Positions 32,215-41,221 of a DNA stretch of 64,000 nucleotides are shown here, one piece after another; the stretch's first letter is position 1, and every line of letters starts with the position of its first letter. The position numbers were made by a program, and so were the translations under genes. This DNA is from JAEUMG01 sp046349315 (GTDB taxonomy: Bacteria; Pseudomonadota; Alphaproteobacteria; Rhizobiales; Aestuariivirgaceae): contig JAXMCQ010000005.1 in NCBI GenBank assembly GCA_046349315.1, positions 124,001 to 188,000 on the forward strand, given 5' to 3'. The notes beneath the pieces were generated by a model, which had not been told where the DNA came from, did not search any database, and was given only the letters and a program-made list of their open reading frames with translations.

Positions 32215-34261
32215 TTCCCGCGAGATAGATTCCGACTGTCGCCGAGCGTCCCTCGCTGTCGATCACGGTCAGCCGCGAATAGCCGGTCCCTTCCGGCATC
32301 CACGCGATTTGCCGCTGCCGGGCTGCGGCACCGACCGGCCGGCCATCGACCAGCCAATTGAACGGCGCCGTTCCACCTTGCAGCTTCAGCACCACCGGCC
32401 GCAAATCGCCGGCAGCACTTTTGCCGCGCGCGACCGAAGCACCATCCGGTGGGAAGACGATGGCCGGCGGCGCGGTCACCGTCTTGCGCGGCCCACTCGG
32501 CCGGTCGAAGCGCTGCAACGGCTTGGGAACAGCGCTCGCAACGCGGAAATCCTTCGGCGCGACAAGCCTGGTGGGCACAGGAGCAACGGCATCGAATGTC
32601 TCGAACAGGATCGGCGCCGCCGCCTTGCGCCCCGTGAGATCGGGCACCGCTGTGCCGTCAGCCCGGCCGACCCAGACGCCGATCACCAAGCGTCCGTCAA
32701 AGCCGACAGCCCAAGCATCGCGATAGCCGTAAGACGTGCCCGTCTTATAGGCGATGCCGCGCTCCTTCATGCCATCGGGCGGTTGCGTACCGGAGAGAAT
32801 ATCGGCCACCTGCCAGCTTGCTGCAGGGCCAAACAGAGCGTTTGAAGGCGCCTGCTCGCGCGCTTCACCGCCAAGCGACATGGCCTCGCGCAACTGCGCT
32901 GGCGTGCCGCCGCGCGGCAGGGCGGTATAGAGCGTCACCAATTCTTCCAAGGTGACGCCTAACCCGCCCAAGGCGATCGCCAATGTCGGATTGGCATCGC
33001 GCGGCAAATGCGGGCTCACACCGGCATTGCGGAACAACGACACGAGCCGCAACGGACCCGCCGCGTCGAGAAGCTTCACTGCCGGAATATTAAGCGAAAG
33101 CTGCAGCGCTTCGCGCAACGTGACGGTGCCGCGAAAATCCTCGGTGAAATTTTTGGGCCGGTAACCGCCGAAATCTTCCGGCCGGTCCTCGATCAAGGTA
33201 CGCGCTTCGGCGATGCCATTATCGAAGGCGAGCGCGTAGATGAACGGCTTGAGCGTCGAGCCTGGCGAGCGAATGGCGCGCGTCATGTCGATCCAGCCTT
33301 TGCGGCCTTCATCGAACAGCGCCGCCGAACCGACGCGGGCGAGGATTTCGCCGCTGCGATGATCGGCGATCAGGATTGCAACCGACAATTGCGGCCCGAG
33401 CGCCTTGGCGTGCCGAAGTGCTATCTTTTCTGCCGCCTCCTGCATGTTGCGATCGATCGTTAGGCGCGTTTCACCACTGTTTTTGGCTTCAAAACTCGCA
33501 TGCGCCGCAAACACCGGCAGGTTGAGACGCGCCGTCGGCATCGCCTGCGCCATGGCCAGTTCGGCATCGGGCGCGGTGACGACACCGGCCGTCTTCATGC
33601 GCGCCAAAACGCGGCTGCGGGCATCCGAAATCTGCGTATTATTGCGATCCGGCCGCCGGCTCTCCGGCGATTGCGGAAGCGCCACGAGGAGTGCCGCTTC
33701 GGCGACGCTGAGCTCGCGCGGTTCCTTGCCGAAATAGGCAAGCGATGCCGCACGCACGCCTTCGAGATTGCCGCCATAAGGCGCAAGTGTCAGATACCAG
33801 GCGAGAATTTCGTCCTTGGAGTAGCGCCATTCGAGCTGAACGGCGCGCGCCATCTGCCGAAGCTTGGCAGCGACGGAACGATCCTCGCGCGGTTCGAGAA
33901 GACGCGCCAATTGCATGGAAAGCGTCGACCCGCCCGATACAATTCTGCCAGTGGTTACAAGCTGATAGGCTGCACGCACCAAGGCCAATGGATCAATGCC
34001 GGGGTGATAGCGGAACCGGCGATCCTCGTAAGCCACTGTCATTTCTATGAAAAGCGGATCAATGTCGGCGATCCGCGCCGGCAGGCGCCATTGGCCCCCG
34101 GGCACCGTGAAGGCGCGCAGAAGCGCGCCATTGCGGTCGCTGACTGTCGCTGAAACGGGCAATGCGCGAGGATCGGGAGGCGGGAAAAACCGGTCCAGAA
34201 CGACAGCAAAAAGGGCGAAAAACACCCCCAGAATCGCACCAAATATCGCTGTTTTGCGCAC
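32207..34261 (-). CDS. pbpC: Penicillin-binding protein 1C
   Basis: A 684-residue class-A PBP of the 1C type, anchored by one N-terminal membrane segment (6-24). The GT51 glycosyltransferase has AYEDRRFRYHPGID (catalytic Glu79), VSGGSTLSMQLARLL and KLRQMARAVQLEWRYSKDEIL. The transpeptidase has S335-T-L-K338, SLN (389-391) and KTG (506-508). The final roughly 90 residues form the BiPBP_C domain characteristic of PbpC. It builds or repairs periplasmic peptidoglycan. Its usual genetic partner, the alpha-2-macroglobulin, is on the same strand but 11.7 kb away (45982-51471). Confidence 0.94.
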   Translation of the reverse strand: MRKTAIFGAILGVFFALFAVVLDRFFPPPDPRALPVSATVSDRNGALLRAFTVPGGQWRLPARIADIDPLFIEMTVAYEDRRFRYHPGIDPLALVRAAYQLVTTGRIVSGGSTLSMQLARLLEPREDRSVAAKLRQMARAVQLEWRYSKDEILAWYLTLAPYGGNLEGVRAASLAYFGKEPRELSVAEAALLVALPQSPESRRPDRNNTQISDARSRVLARMKTAGVVTAPDAELAMAQAMPTARLNLPVFAAHASFEAKNSGETRLTIDRNMQEAAEKIALRHAKALGPQLSVAILIADHRSGEILARVGSAALFDEGRKGWIDMTRAIRSPGSTLKPFIYALAFDNGIAEARTLIEDRPEDFGGYRPKNFTEDFRGTVTLREALQLSLNIPAVKLLDAAGPLRLVSLFRNAGVSPHLPRDANPTLAIALGGLGVTLEELVTLYTALPRGGTPAQLREAMSLGGEAREQAPSNALFGPAASWQVADILSGTQPPDGMKERGIAYKTGTSYGYRDAWAVGFDGRLVIGVWVGRADGTAVPDLTGRKAAAPILFETFDAVAPVPTRLVAPKDFRVASAVPKPLQRFDRPSGPRKTVTAPPAIVFPPDGASVARGKSAAGDLRPVVLKLQGGTAPFNWLVDGRPVGAAARQRQIAWMPEGTGYSRLTVIDSEGRSATVGIYLAGME

Positions 34262-34300
34262 GTTTAACGATCGATCAGGATTGAGCCCGATTTTTGTCCG

Positions 34301-36025
34301 TCAGTGGATTTCAGGCTCCGGGACCCGCGCCGAGCCCTCGAGAAAATCATAGTCGCAGCCGCGATTGGCCTGCGAAACCGAGCGGCTGTGGAGCAATCCG
34401 TAGCCCCGCACATAATGCGGCTCAGGCGGCACCCAGGCGGCTCGCCGCCGCGCCAGAACCTCTGGATCGACATCGAGATCGATGCGCCGGCCCGGCACGT
34501 CAAGGGTGATGAGATCGCCGTCTTCAACCAAGGCGAGTGGCCCGCCGATGAAGGATTCAGGCGCCACGTGAAGGACGCAGGCGCCATAGCTCGTCCCGCT
34601 CATGCGGGCGTCGGAAATCCGCACCATGTCGCGAACACCTTGGGCGAGAAGCTTCTTGGGGATCGGCAATTGCCCCCATTCCGGCATACCGGGTCCGCCG
34701 ATCGGACCCGCATGTTTCAGCACCAGAACGCTGTCGGCAGTCACTGGCAGGTCGGGATCGTCGATCCGCGCCGCCATGTCGTTGTAATCGGCAAAGACTA
34801 CCGCCGGCCCGGTGTGGTTGAGAAGCCGCGGCTCCATGGCCGAATGCTTGATGACCGCACCATCCGGCGCAAGATTTCCCGTCAAAACGGCCAATCCGCC
34901 ATCCGGCTTGAAGGGATTTTCGAGCGTGCGGATGACATCGTCATTGTAGCTCTGGGCGTCGGAAATGACCTGCCCGAGACTGTGGCCGGAGACCGTTTTG
35001 CACGCGAGATGAAGATAGCCTGAAAGCCGCGCCAAAAGCGCCGGCAGGCCGCCGGCATAGAAGAAATCCTCCATCAGGAAGGCGCCCGAAGGACGGATAT
35101 TGGCGATCAAGGGCGTCTTGCGCGAGATTTCATCAAAGCGTTCGAGATTGAGATCGACGCCGGCGCGGCCGGCCATGGCGATCAGATGAACGATGGAATT
35201 GGTCGAACCGCCAAGCGCCACGGCGGTCGTGACGCCATTGTCGAAAGCTTCGGCTGTGAGAATGTCGCGCGGTTTCACATCCTGCCAGACCAGATCGACG
35301 ATGCGCCGGCCGGAGGCCGCGGCAAGGCGCGAATGGGCGCTGTCCGAGGCAGGAATGCTCGACCCGCCAGGAAGGATGAGACCCATGGCTTCGATGACCG
35401 CAGCCATGGTCGATGCGGTTCCCATGGTCATGCATGTGCCGAATGAGCGCGCAATGCCGTCTTCGACTTCCCCCCACTCGCGCTCATTGATCGTGCCGGC
35501 GCGCAACTCTGCCCAATATTTCCACACATCGCTGCCGCTGCCTAAAGTCTTGCCATGCCAATTGCCGCGCAGCATTGGCCCGGCGGGCATGAAGATCGTC
35601 GGCAGATTCATCGACGTGGCGCCCATGATCATCGCAGGTACGGTCTTGTCGCAGCCGCCAAGCAACACCGCGCCATCGACCGGATTGGAGCGGAGCAGCT
35701 CCTCGACCTCCATGGCGAGAAAATTGCGATAGAGCATGGTCGTCGGCTTCATATAGGTCTCGCCGAGCGACATGGCGGGAAGCTCGACGGGGAAGCCACC
35801 GGCTTGAAGCACGCCGCGTTTCACTTCCTCCGCACGCAACCGCAGATGCGCGTGGCAGGGATTGAGATCGCTCCAGGTATTGACGACGGCGATGACCGGC
35901 TTGCCGCCGATATCATCATTGGTGATCCCGATTTGCTTTGCGCGCGAGCGATGTCCGAATGAGCGCATATCCTTGACGCCGAACCAGCGATGGCTTCGCA
36001 ACTCTTCCGGTTTTTTGAGGCTCAT
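34301..36025 (-). CDS. IlvD/Edd-family sugar-acid dehydratase (arabonate/xylonate type)
   Basis: A 574-residue iron-sulfur dehydratase. Cluster ligands are visible as NPCHAHL, LGGCDKTVPA and SFGTCMTMGTAST, with the PGGSSIPASDSAH region and the C-terminal RISDARMSGTSYGACVLHVAPE. The length and the CHAHLRLRAEEVKRGV motif are typical of the L-arabonate/D-xylonate dehydratase subgroup rather than IlvD proper. It would dehydrate an aldonate or aldarate to its 2-keto-3-deoxy form. It overlaps the uronate dehydrogenase gene by 4 bp, which suggests that the acid made by that enzyme, after lactone opening, is its substrate. Confidence 0.88.
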   Translation of the reverse strand: MSLKKPEELRSHRWFGVKDMRSFGHRSRAKQIGITNDDIGGKPVIAVVNTWSDLNPCHAHLRLRAEEVKRGVLQAGGFPVELPAMSLGETYMKPTTMLYRNFLAMEVEELLRSNPVDGAVLLGGCDKTVPAMIMGATSMNLPTIFMPAGPMLRGNWHGKTLGSGSDVWKYWAELRAGTINEREWGEVEDGIARSFGTCMTMGTASTMAAVIEAMGLILPGGSSIPASDSAHSRLAAASGRRIVDLVWQDVKPRDILTAEAFDNGVTTAVALGGSTNSIVHLIAMAGRAGVDLNLERFDEISRKTPLIANIRPSGAFLMEDFFYAGGLPALLARLSGYLHLACKTVSGHSLGQVISDAQSYNDDVIRTLENPFKPDGGLAVLTGNLAPDGAVIKHSAMEPRLLNHTGPAVVFADYNDMAARIDDPDLPVTADSVLVLKHAGPIGGPGMPEWGQLPIPKKLLAQGVRDMVRISDARMSGTSYGACVLHVAPESFIGGPLALVEDGDLITLDVPGRRIDLDVDPEVLARRRAAWVPPEPHYVRGYGLLHSRSVSQANRGCDYDFLEGSARVPEPEIH

Positions 36026-36819
36026 GGCGCCGGCTCCTTGCGGCTGTAATGGATGCTACAGAACGGACCACCTTGATACTTGCGCGAAATCGGATCGTCG
36101 GGCTCGGGCCGTGCCAGGCTCTTCGCGAAATCTTCCGCATTGTCGTGGCGCGTAATCCCGAGGTCGGCATCTTCGCTCTTCCACCAGGAGCGGTCATTAT
36201 TCGAGACACCCCAGATCACACGGCAGCCGAGTGACGGCGCTTTGAGCCCTGCTTCGAGCATTTGGGTTAGATCGTCGAAGCTGAGCCAGGTCGATAGATG
36301 GCGCGGCTCGAGCGGTTTCTCGATCGATGTTCCGATGCGCAGTGACAGGCTCTCGACACCGTGCTTGTACCAGTACATTTTGCCCAGCAGTTCGCCGTAA
36401 GCCTTCGACAAGCCGTAAAACCCGTCGGGACGCATTTCGCAATCGACATCGAGCGTTTCGCCGCGTTCGTGAAAACCAATCGTGTGATTGGAACTTGCAA
36501 AGATGACCCGCGATTCAGCGGCACGCGCCAGTTCGAATATGTGATGAATGCCGCGGATATTTGCAGCAAGGATGTCTTCGAAGGCCTGCTCGGTCGAAAC
36601 CGCGCCGAAATGCAGGATGCCCGAAACCTGCGGCGCAAGCGCCAAGACGCCGGCCCGGTCATTGAGATCGAGCATACGGAATTCGGCATTCTGCGGAAGC
36701 GCATCGGGATAGATCGCAATATCGGAAAGAAGCAGCGCATGGCCGCGCGCCGCAAGCCGCGGAGCGATGGCACGGCCGAGCGCGCCAGAGGCGCCGGTAA
36801 AGAGTATCTTTTTCTGCAT
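36022..36819 (-). CDS. udh: Uronate dehydrogenase (NAD-dependent, SDR)
   Basis: A 265-residue extended SDR matching the known bacterial uronate dehydrogenases in length and motifs. It has GASGALG (9-15), FASSNHTIGFHERGE with Ser110 at the catalytic position, YGLSKAYGE (Tyr135, Lys139) and HLSTWLSFDDL. These enzymes oxidise glucuronate or galacturonate to the aldarolactone using NAD+. The gene shares one base with the SMP-30 gene (TAATG) and overlaps the dehydratase by 4 bp. The trio fits an oxidative uronate or related aldose pathway. Confidence 0.85.
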   Translation of the reverse strand: MQKKILFTGASGALGRAIAPRLAARGHALLLSDIAIYPDALPQNAEFRMLDLNDRAGVLALAPQVSGILHFGAVSTEQAFEDILAANIRGIHHIFELARAAESRVIFASSNHTIGFHERGETLDVDCEMRPDGFYGLSKAYGELLGKMYWYKHGVESLSLRIGTSIEKPLEPRHLSTWLSFDDLTQMLEAGLKAPSLGCRVIWGVSNNDRSWWKSEDADLGITRHDNAEDFAKSLARPEPDDPISRKYQGGPFCSIHYSRKEPAP

Positions 36820-37694
36820 TAGTCCTGGTCCGCAAAGCGCGCGACAGGCACGCCGACAACGCCAAGATCGAGCGAAAGCAAACGGCCGGCCTCAGGGTGA
36901 CCCGCCAGTCTTGGGTCGGCGAGATTCTCGCTAAGGCTCGTCACATAGGCTGTGCGCATATCCTTGCCTGCGAAGGCCAGCATGGTCGGCGCCGGAACCG
37001 GGGTTTCGATCTTCTTGAGAAGCTTGCCGTCGCGATCGAAGCGGTTAATGCACCCGGCGGAGACACCGCAGCTCCAATAAGTGTCTTCGACGTCGCAGGC
37101 CCCACCATCGGGCCTGCCTTCTTCATTAGTAAGCGTTCGGATGCGCGTGCGCCCACCGATCTCGCCGGTCGCCGGGTCGAAATTCCAGCGATCGATCCAC
37201 GGACCGCGCGAATCCGAATGGAACATGGTGCGGCCGTCTCCGGTCCAGGCGATGCCGTTCGAAACTTTGAGCCCTTCGATCTTGCGCTCGGCGCGCCCAT
37301 CCGCTGTCACGCGATAAAGCGAGCCGATTTCCTCCTTCACTGGGCGATCATCCATGCTGCCGACCCAGAAGGCGCCATCCGGCCCGACCTTGCCGTCATT
37401 GAGGCGAAGCTTGGGAAACTCGGTTTCGAGTTGGGCGAGCACGGTCGCATGTTCGGTCTGCGGATCGAACAGCAACACATTGCCGGCGACCGCCACAACC
37501 AGACGACCGCTTTCCGCCAATCCCATGCTACCCACCGGCCCATTGAAATGCCAATGCCGGTGCCGGCCAGATGCGAGTTCCAGCACATGGACATTTCCGG
37601 CCGGAATATCGACCCAATAAAGCGCATCCTGGCGCTCATCCCAGACCGGCGATTCACCAAGCCTGAAATGCTCGTCCAGCAACCATTTGACCAC
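36819..37694 (-). CDS. SMP-30/gluconolaconase-type lactonase
   Basis: A 291-residue six-bladed beta-propeller lactonase (SMP-30/gluconolactonase/LRE). The metal-binding glutamate lies in LGESPVWDERQ (Glu14), with Asn/Asp ligands in LNDGKVGPDGAFWVGSMD, SNGIAWTGDGRTMFHSDS and PDGGACDVEDTYW. It begins at a GTG (37694) with GGGAG 7-8 nt upstream. It would open the lactone produced by the downstream uronate or aldose dehydrogenase. It is first of the three-gene operon. Confidence 0.9.
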   Translation of the reverse strand: MVKWLLDEHFRLGESPVWDERQDALYWVDIPAGNVHVLELASGRHRHWHFNGPVGSMGLAESGRLVVAVAGNVLLFDPQTEHATVLAQLETEFPKLRLNDGKVGPDGAFWVGSMDDRPVKEEIGSLYRVTADGRAERKIEGLKVSNGIAWTGDGRTMFHSDSRGPWIDRWNFDPATGEIGGRTRIRTLTNEEGRPDGGACDVEDTYWSCGVSAGCINRFDRDGKLLKKIETPVPAPTMLAFAGKDMRTAYVTSLSENLADPRLAGHPEAGRLLSLDLGVVGVPVARFADQD

Positions 37695-37836
37695 GTCACA
37701 CTCCCATCATCGCCAGGCGACATTCTGAAGCTGTAAGCTTATAAGTGAAAGCCGGCTTGGGGAGGAGACAAATGAAGACGCGCTGTCACGCGCATGAAAT
37801 GTCCATGGCAGCCTTGAGCCCGCCATCCGGCTGCAT

Positions 37837-37922
37837 CGTCATGCCAGCGGAAGCTGGCATCCCCTGACGCGGTGCCGCTAGCGGAAATGATTCAGGGGAC
37901 CCCAGCTTTCGCTGGGGTGACG
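37837..37922. repeat. 86-bp palindromic repeat, left copy (family C)
   Basis: It starts CGTCATGCCAGCGGAAGCTG and ends GCTGGGGTGACG. Inner parts include CATCCCCTGA and TCAGGGGACC, so the whole element can fold on itself. A same-length copy in the same orientation is at 38288-38373, and the pair brackets a GIY-YIG gene. Confidence 0.8.
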
Positions 37923-37941
37923 GGATGGGTTAGCGTGCAGC

Positions 37942-38235
37942 ATGGCCCGATCGCCTTGCGTCTACATAATGACCGACAAGCGACACGGCACGCTCTATGC
38001 CGGCGTGAGCGCCGATCTGTCGCGGCGATCATGGGAGCACCGCGAAGGCCTCTACCCAGGTTTCACCAAGCGTTACGGGCTGAAATTGCTCATCTGGTAC
38101 GAGTATCACGATCGCATGGAAGGAGCGATCGCGCGCGAGAAACAGATCAAATCATGGAAACGTGCCTGGAAGATTGAGCTGATCGAAAAGCTCAATCCGA
38201 CCTGGCGTGATCTCTATGAGGAATTGAACCAGTAG
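37942..38235 (+). CDS. Small GIY-YIG endonuclease-like protein
   Basis: A 97-residue single-domain GIY-YIG protein (YhbQ/UPF0213-like). The motif is relaxed to CVYIMTD (GIY position, Tyr8) and TLYAGVSADL (YIG position, Tyr19). The Arg in SRRSWEHR, the Glu in AREKQIKSWKR and the Asn in LNPTW match the active-site pattern. It would cut or bind branched DNA if active. It lies alone between two 86-bp palindromic repeats that share length and orientation, 20 bp from the left and 53 bp from the right. This arrangement resembles REP elements around their own nuclease or transposase. Confidence 0.85.
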   Translation: MARSPCVYIMTDKRHGTLYAGVSADLSRRSWEHREGLYPGFTKRYGLKLLIWYEYHDRMEGAIAREKQIKSWKRAWKIELIEKLNPTWRDLYEELNQ

Positions 38236-38287
38236 CCGCCTTGCCAGCGAAAGCTATGTGACCGTTGAACCGCATTCCTTCCGACCC

Positions 38288-38373
38288 CGTCATGCCAGCG
38301 AAAGCTGGCATCCCCTGACGTGGTGCCGCTGGCGGAGATGATTCAGGGGGCCCCAGCTCTCGCTGGGGTGACG
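38288..38373. repeat. 86-bp palindromic repeat, right copy (family C)
   Basis: A second copy of the 37837-37922 element with only a handful of base differences. It overlaps the 3' end of the oligopeptide ATPase gene, whose last codons and stop (38343) lie inside the repeat. Confidence 0.8.
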
Positions 38374-40373
38374 GCAATGTTGTTTGGTGAAAGCAAATAA
38401 CACCTTGCGCGGTGCGCCGCTTCAGGCGCGTTCCACTCCGGCATTTCATGCGCGCAAGGCTCGATGCGCTTGTTGCAACGACCGGCATAAGGGCAACCCC
38501 GCGATACGATGTCATCGCTGTCGCGCGCCAATGCCGCACGATCGATCCTGTGATGCGTGTCAGGCTCGAGCACCGCAGCGATGAGCGCTTGCGTATAGGG
38601 ATGAAGCGGCGCGCCGCACACCTGATGCGACGGCCCCAACTCGACCAGGCGCCCGCGATAGAGAACCGCGATGCGATGCGCCAATGCTTGGACGACGGCA
38701 AGGTCATGCGAGACGAGAATGCAGGCAACATGCCGCTTGCTGCTCAACTCGCGCAGCAAGCGCAGCACCGAGGCTTGCACCGAAACATCGAGCGCCGACG
38801 TCACCTCATCACAGAGTATGACGTCCGGTTCAGCGGCAAAGGCCCGCGCAATCGCCACGCGCTGGCGCTCGCCGCCCGATAATTGCCCGGGATAGCGGCC
38901 AAGATAGCTCTCATCGAGCCTGACATCGCGCAATAGCGTAGCAGCCCGTTCCCTCACCTCGGCACGCGATGATTTGAAATAGAGCCGCAAGGGCTGGGCA
39001 AGGATTTCTTCGATCGTCTGGCGCGGATTAAGCGAGGCATCCGGGTTCTGGAAGACGAGCTGAATAGCCCGCAATGTCGAGGATGATCTTTCATCGACCG
39101 GCACGGCGAGGTCGATCTTGTCTTCGAATTCGATCCGCCCGCGCGCCAACGGCCAGAGACCCGCAAGCACCTTGAGGATGGTCGACTTGCCGCTTCCCGA
39201 TTCACCGACCAATCCCAATACTTCGCCCTTGCGCAATTCGAGCGTGATGCCCTCAACCGTCATCGGCACGTTGCGTGCGGGCAAGAACCGGTCGAACAGG
39301 CCGGGACGGCGATAGGTCACCGATACCGACTCAAGGTCGAGCAACGCCTTGTCGCCGATAATTTTAGGCGGCCCATCATCATGAGTCACAGCAATCGCGA
39401 GCGCGCCGGTCTCCGGATAAAAGCAGGCGACATGGCCGGCCATCACCTCGCGCAGTTCCGGGGCAGCGGCGAGGCATTGCGATTGCGCCTTCGAGCAGCG
39501 CGGCGCGAAGCGGCAGCCGGGCAGTTTCTGACCCGGCGCCGGCGGTCTTCCCGGGATCGATTGCGGGATCGTCGCGCTGTCGAGCCGCGGGATCGAACCC
39601 AAGAGTGCGCGGGCATAAGGATGCGCCGGCTGCGCCAGGAGATCGGAGGTGGCGCGCTCTTCGACGATCCGGCCGGCATACATGACAACCATGCGTGCGC
39701 TCAATCGCGCGATGACGCCGAGGTCATGGCTGACGCAGACCATTGCCATGCCGGTTGCATCGCGCAATTCAATCAGGAGATCGAGAATGCCGAGCTGTGT
39801 CGTGACATCGAGGCCGGTTGTCGGTTCATCGAGGAGGAGGAGTTCGGGCTCGCCCGCAAGCGCCATCGCGACGGCAACGCGCTGCAACTGGCCGCCCGAC
39901 AATTCATGCGGATAGCGGCGCACCATGAGATCAGGAGTCGGCAGGCGTACGCGCCGCAGGAGATCGATAACGCGCTTGCTGCGCTCGGTTGCGTTGAGTT
40001 TGGTGTGAAGCCGCAAGGCCTCGCCGATCTGCGCGCCGATGCGCGATGTCGGCGTCAAGGCCGTGCCGGCATTCTGCGGCACCAGCGCCATGCGGCCGCC
40101 GCGAATATGAGACAGCGCCGCATCATCGCGATTGAGAAGCTCGGTGTCCTCGAACCGGCAATGACCGCCGGCATGGAAAAGACCGGGCTTGATGATGCCC
40201 ATCATGGCAAGCAGCAAGGTGCTTTTCCCGCAGCCGGACTCGCCTGCAATGCCGAGCGTCTCGCCTTTCGCAAGCGAGAGCGAGACATGATCGACGATCG
40301 GCGCCGGGCCTGTTGCAAGCGGCATGGCGATCGTGAGATCGGAGACTTCGAGGAGCGGCAGTCGTTTGCTCAC
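38343..40373 (-). CDS. Fused double ATPase of an oligopeptide-type ABC importer (DppD-DppF-like)
   Basis: A 676-residue protein with two ABC domains. The first has Walker A GESGCGKST (44-52), signature LSGGQLQR, Walker B LLLLDEPTTGLD and the oligo_HPY tail (AHPYARALLGSIP, CRFAPRC). The second, after about residue 340, has GESGSGKST, LSGGERQR and ILCDEVTSALD plus HPYTQALIAAVLEPD and CPYAGRC. In most species these are separate DppD and DppF subunits. The GTG at 40373 overlaps the permease stop by 4 bp (GTGA). The final residues (NNIAVTPARAGAP) are encoded by the adjoining palindromic repeat, suggesting that insertion changed the natural C-terminus. Confidence 0.92.
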   Translation of the reverse strand: MSKRLPLLEVSDLTIAMPLATGPAPIVDHVSLSLAKGETLGIAGESGCGKSTLLLAMMGIIKPGLFHAGGHCRFEDTELLNRDDAALSHIRGGRMALVPQNAGTALTPTSRIGAQIGEALRLHTKLNATERSKRVIDLLRRVRLPTPDLMVRRYPHELSGGQLQRVAVAMALAGEPELLLLDEPTTGLDVTTQLGILDLLIELRDATGMAMVCVSHDLGVIARLSARMVVMYAGRIVEERATSDLLAQPAHPYARALLGSIPRLDSATIPQSIPGRPPAPGQKLPGCRFAPRCSKAQSQCLAAAPELREVMAGHVACFYPETGALAIAVTHDDGPPKIIGDKALLDLESVSVTYRRPGLFDRFLPARNVPMTVEGITLELRKGEVLGLVGESGSGKSTILKVLAGLWPLARGRIEFEDKIDLAVPVDERSSSTLRAIQLVFQNPDASLNPRQTIEEILAQPLRLYFKSSRAEVRERAATLLRDVRLDESYLGRYPGQLSGGERQRVAIARAFAAEPDVILCDEVTSALDVSVQASVLRLLRELSSKRHVACILVSHDLAVVQALAHRIAVLYRGRLVELGPSHQVCGAPLHPYTQALIAAVLEPDTHHRIDRAALARDSDDIVSRGCPYAGRCNKRIEPCAHEMPEWNAPEAAHRARCYLLSPNNIAVTPARAGAP

Positions 40374-41221
40374 GGCACCGGCGACCTTTGCACACGATCG
40401 ACGCCCAGGACCTTGGCCAGCGAATCGACCGCGAGATTGATGCCGATGATGAGGCTGCTGAGCGCCAGCATCGGCCACACCGCCGTCCAGGGAGCGGCTG
40501 CCATGACGCCGCGCGCATCCGAGATCATCAAGCCCCAATCGGGCGCTGGCGGCGCGACTCCCATACCGAGAAAGGAGAGCGAGCTGACGGCAAGGATGAT
40601 CCACGACCATTGCATGGCGCCCTGCACGGCGAGACTGTCGCGCACATTGGGGAGCAGTTCTTTCAGGATGATGGTCCGGCGCGTTTCGCCGCGCGCCTTC
40701 GCCGCGAGAACGAAATCGCGGGTGACGAAATCGAGTGCGGCACTGCGTGCGAGATAGATGACGGAAAGCCCATAGGAGAAACCGAGCACCGGGATCAGCG
40801 CTGTCGTGCCGGTACCAAGGGCTGCGACGAAAATCATGACGATCAGGATCCACGGGATCGACATCAAGGCATCGGTGCAGCGCATGACGATTTCATCGAG
40901 GCGGCCGCCGACCAGAGCGACGACGATGCCGAGAATGGCACCCCAGATCATTGCAACGATCGTCGCGGCCGTGCTGATCAGCATCGCCTCGCGCCCGCCG
41001 AGCAATGTGCGGGCGAAGACGTCGCGGCCGAGACGGTCGGTTCCGAACCAATGTGCGGCCGACGGCGCTTGCAGGATCGCATCGACATCCTGCTGCGCAT
41101 AATCATAGGGCGCGATCGCCGGGCCGATGATGGCGATAAGGATATGGAAGAGCACGATGCCGAGCCCGATCGCCCCCGAGGGCCGCGAGACGAGATTGCG
41201 CATGAGGGCGACGCCGCTCAT
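40370..41221 (-). CDS. Oligopeptide-type ABC permease (DppC-like)
   Basis: A 283-residue permease. It has the DppC/OppC N-terminal domain (HWFGTDRLGRDVFARTLLGGREAM) and the EAA loop AAKARGETRRTIILKELLPNVRDSLAV, with six hydrophobic segments. The ATG at 41221 overlaps the DppB gene by 4 bp, and its stop overlaps the ATPase start. With DppB it forms the channel for peptides or similar substrates; nickel and opine transporters use the same family. Confidence 0.92.
   Translation of the reverse strand: MSGVALMRNLVSRPSGAIGLGIVLFHILIAIIGPAIAPYDYAQQDVDAILQAPSAAHWFGTDRLGRDVFARTLLGGREAMLISTAATIVAMIWGAILGIVVALVGGRLDEIVMRCTDALMSIPWILIVMIFVAALGTGTTALIPVLGFSYGLSVIYLARSAALDFVTRDFVLAAKARGETRRTIILKELLPNVRDSLAVQGAMQWSWIILAVSSLSFLGMGVAPPAPDWGLMISDARGVMAAAPWTAVWPMLALSSLIIGINLAVDSLAKVLGVDRVQRSPVP

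Noticed and set aside
37730..37745. TGTAAGCTTATA palindrome upstream of the SMP-30 gene as a regulator site
   Set aside because: The core TAAGCTTA is only 8 bp and no regulator gene is adjacent, so the evidence is too thin.
39381..40757. A 458-codon plus-strand open frame opposite the double ABC ATPase
   Set aside because: Both ABC modules on the other strand are complete with Walker and signature motifs; the plus-strand frame has none.
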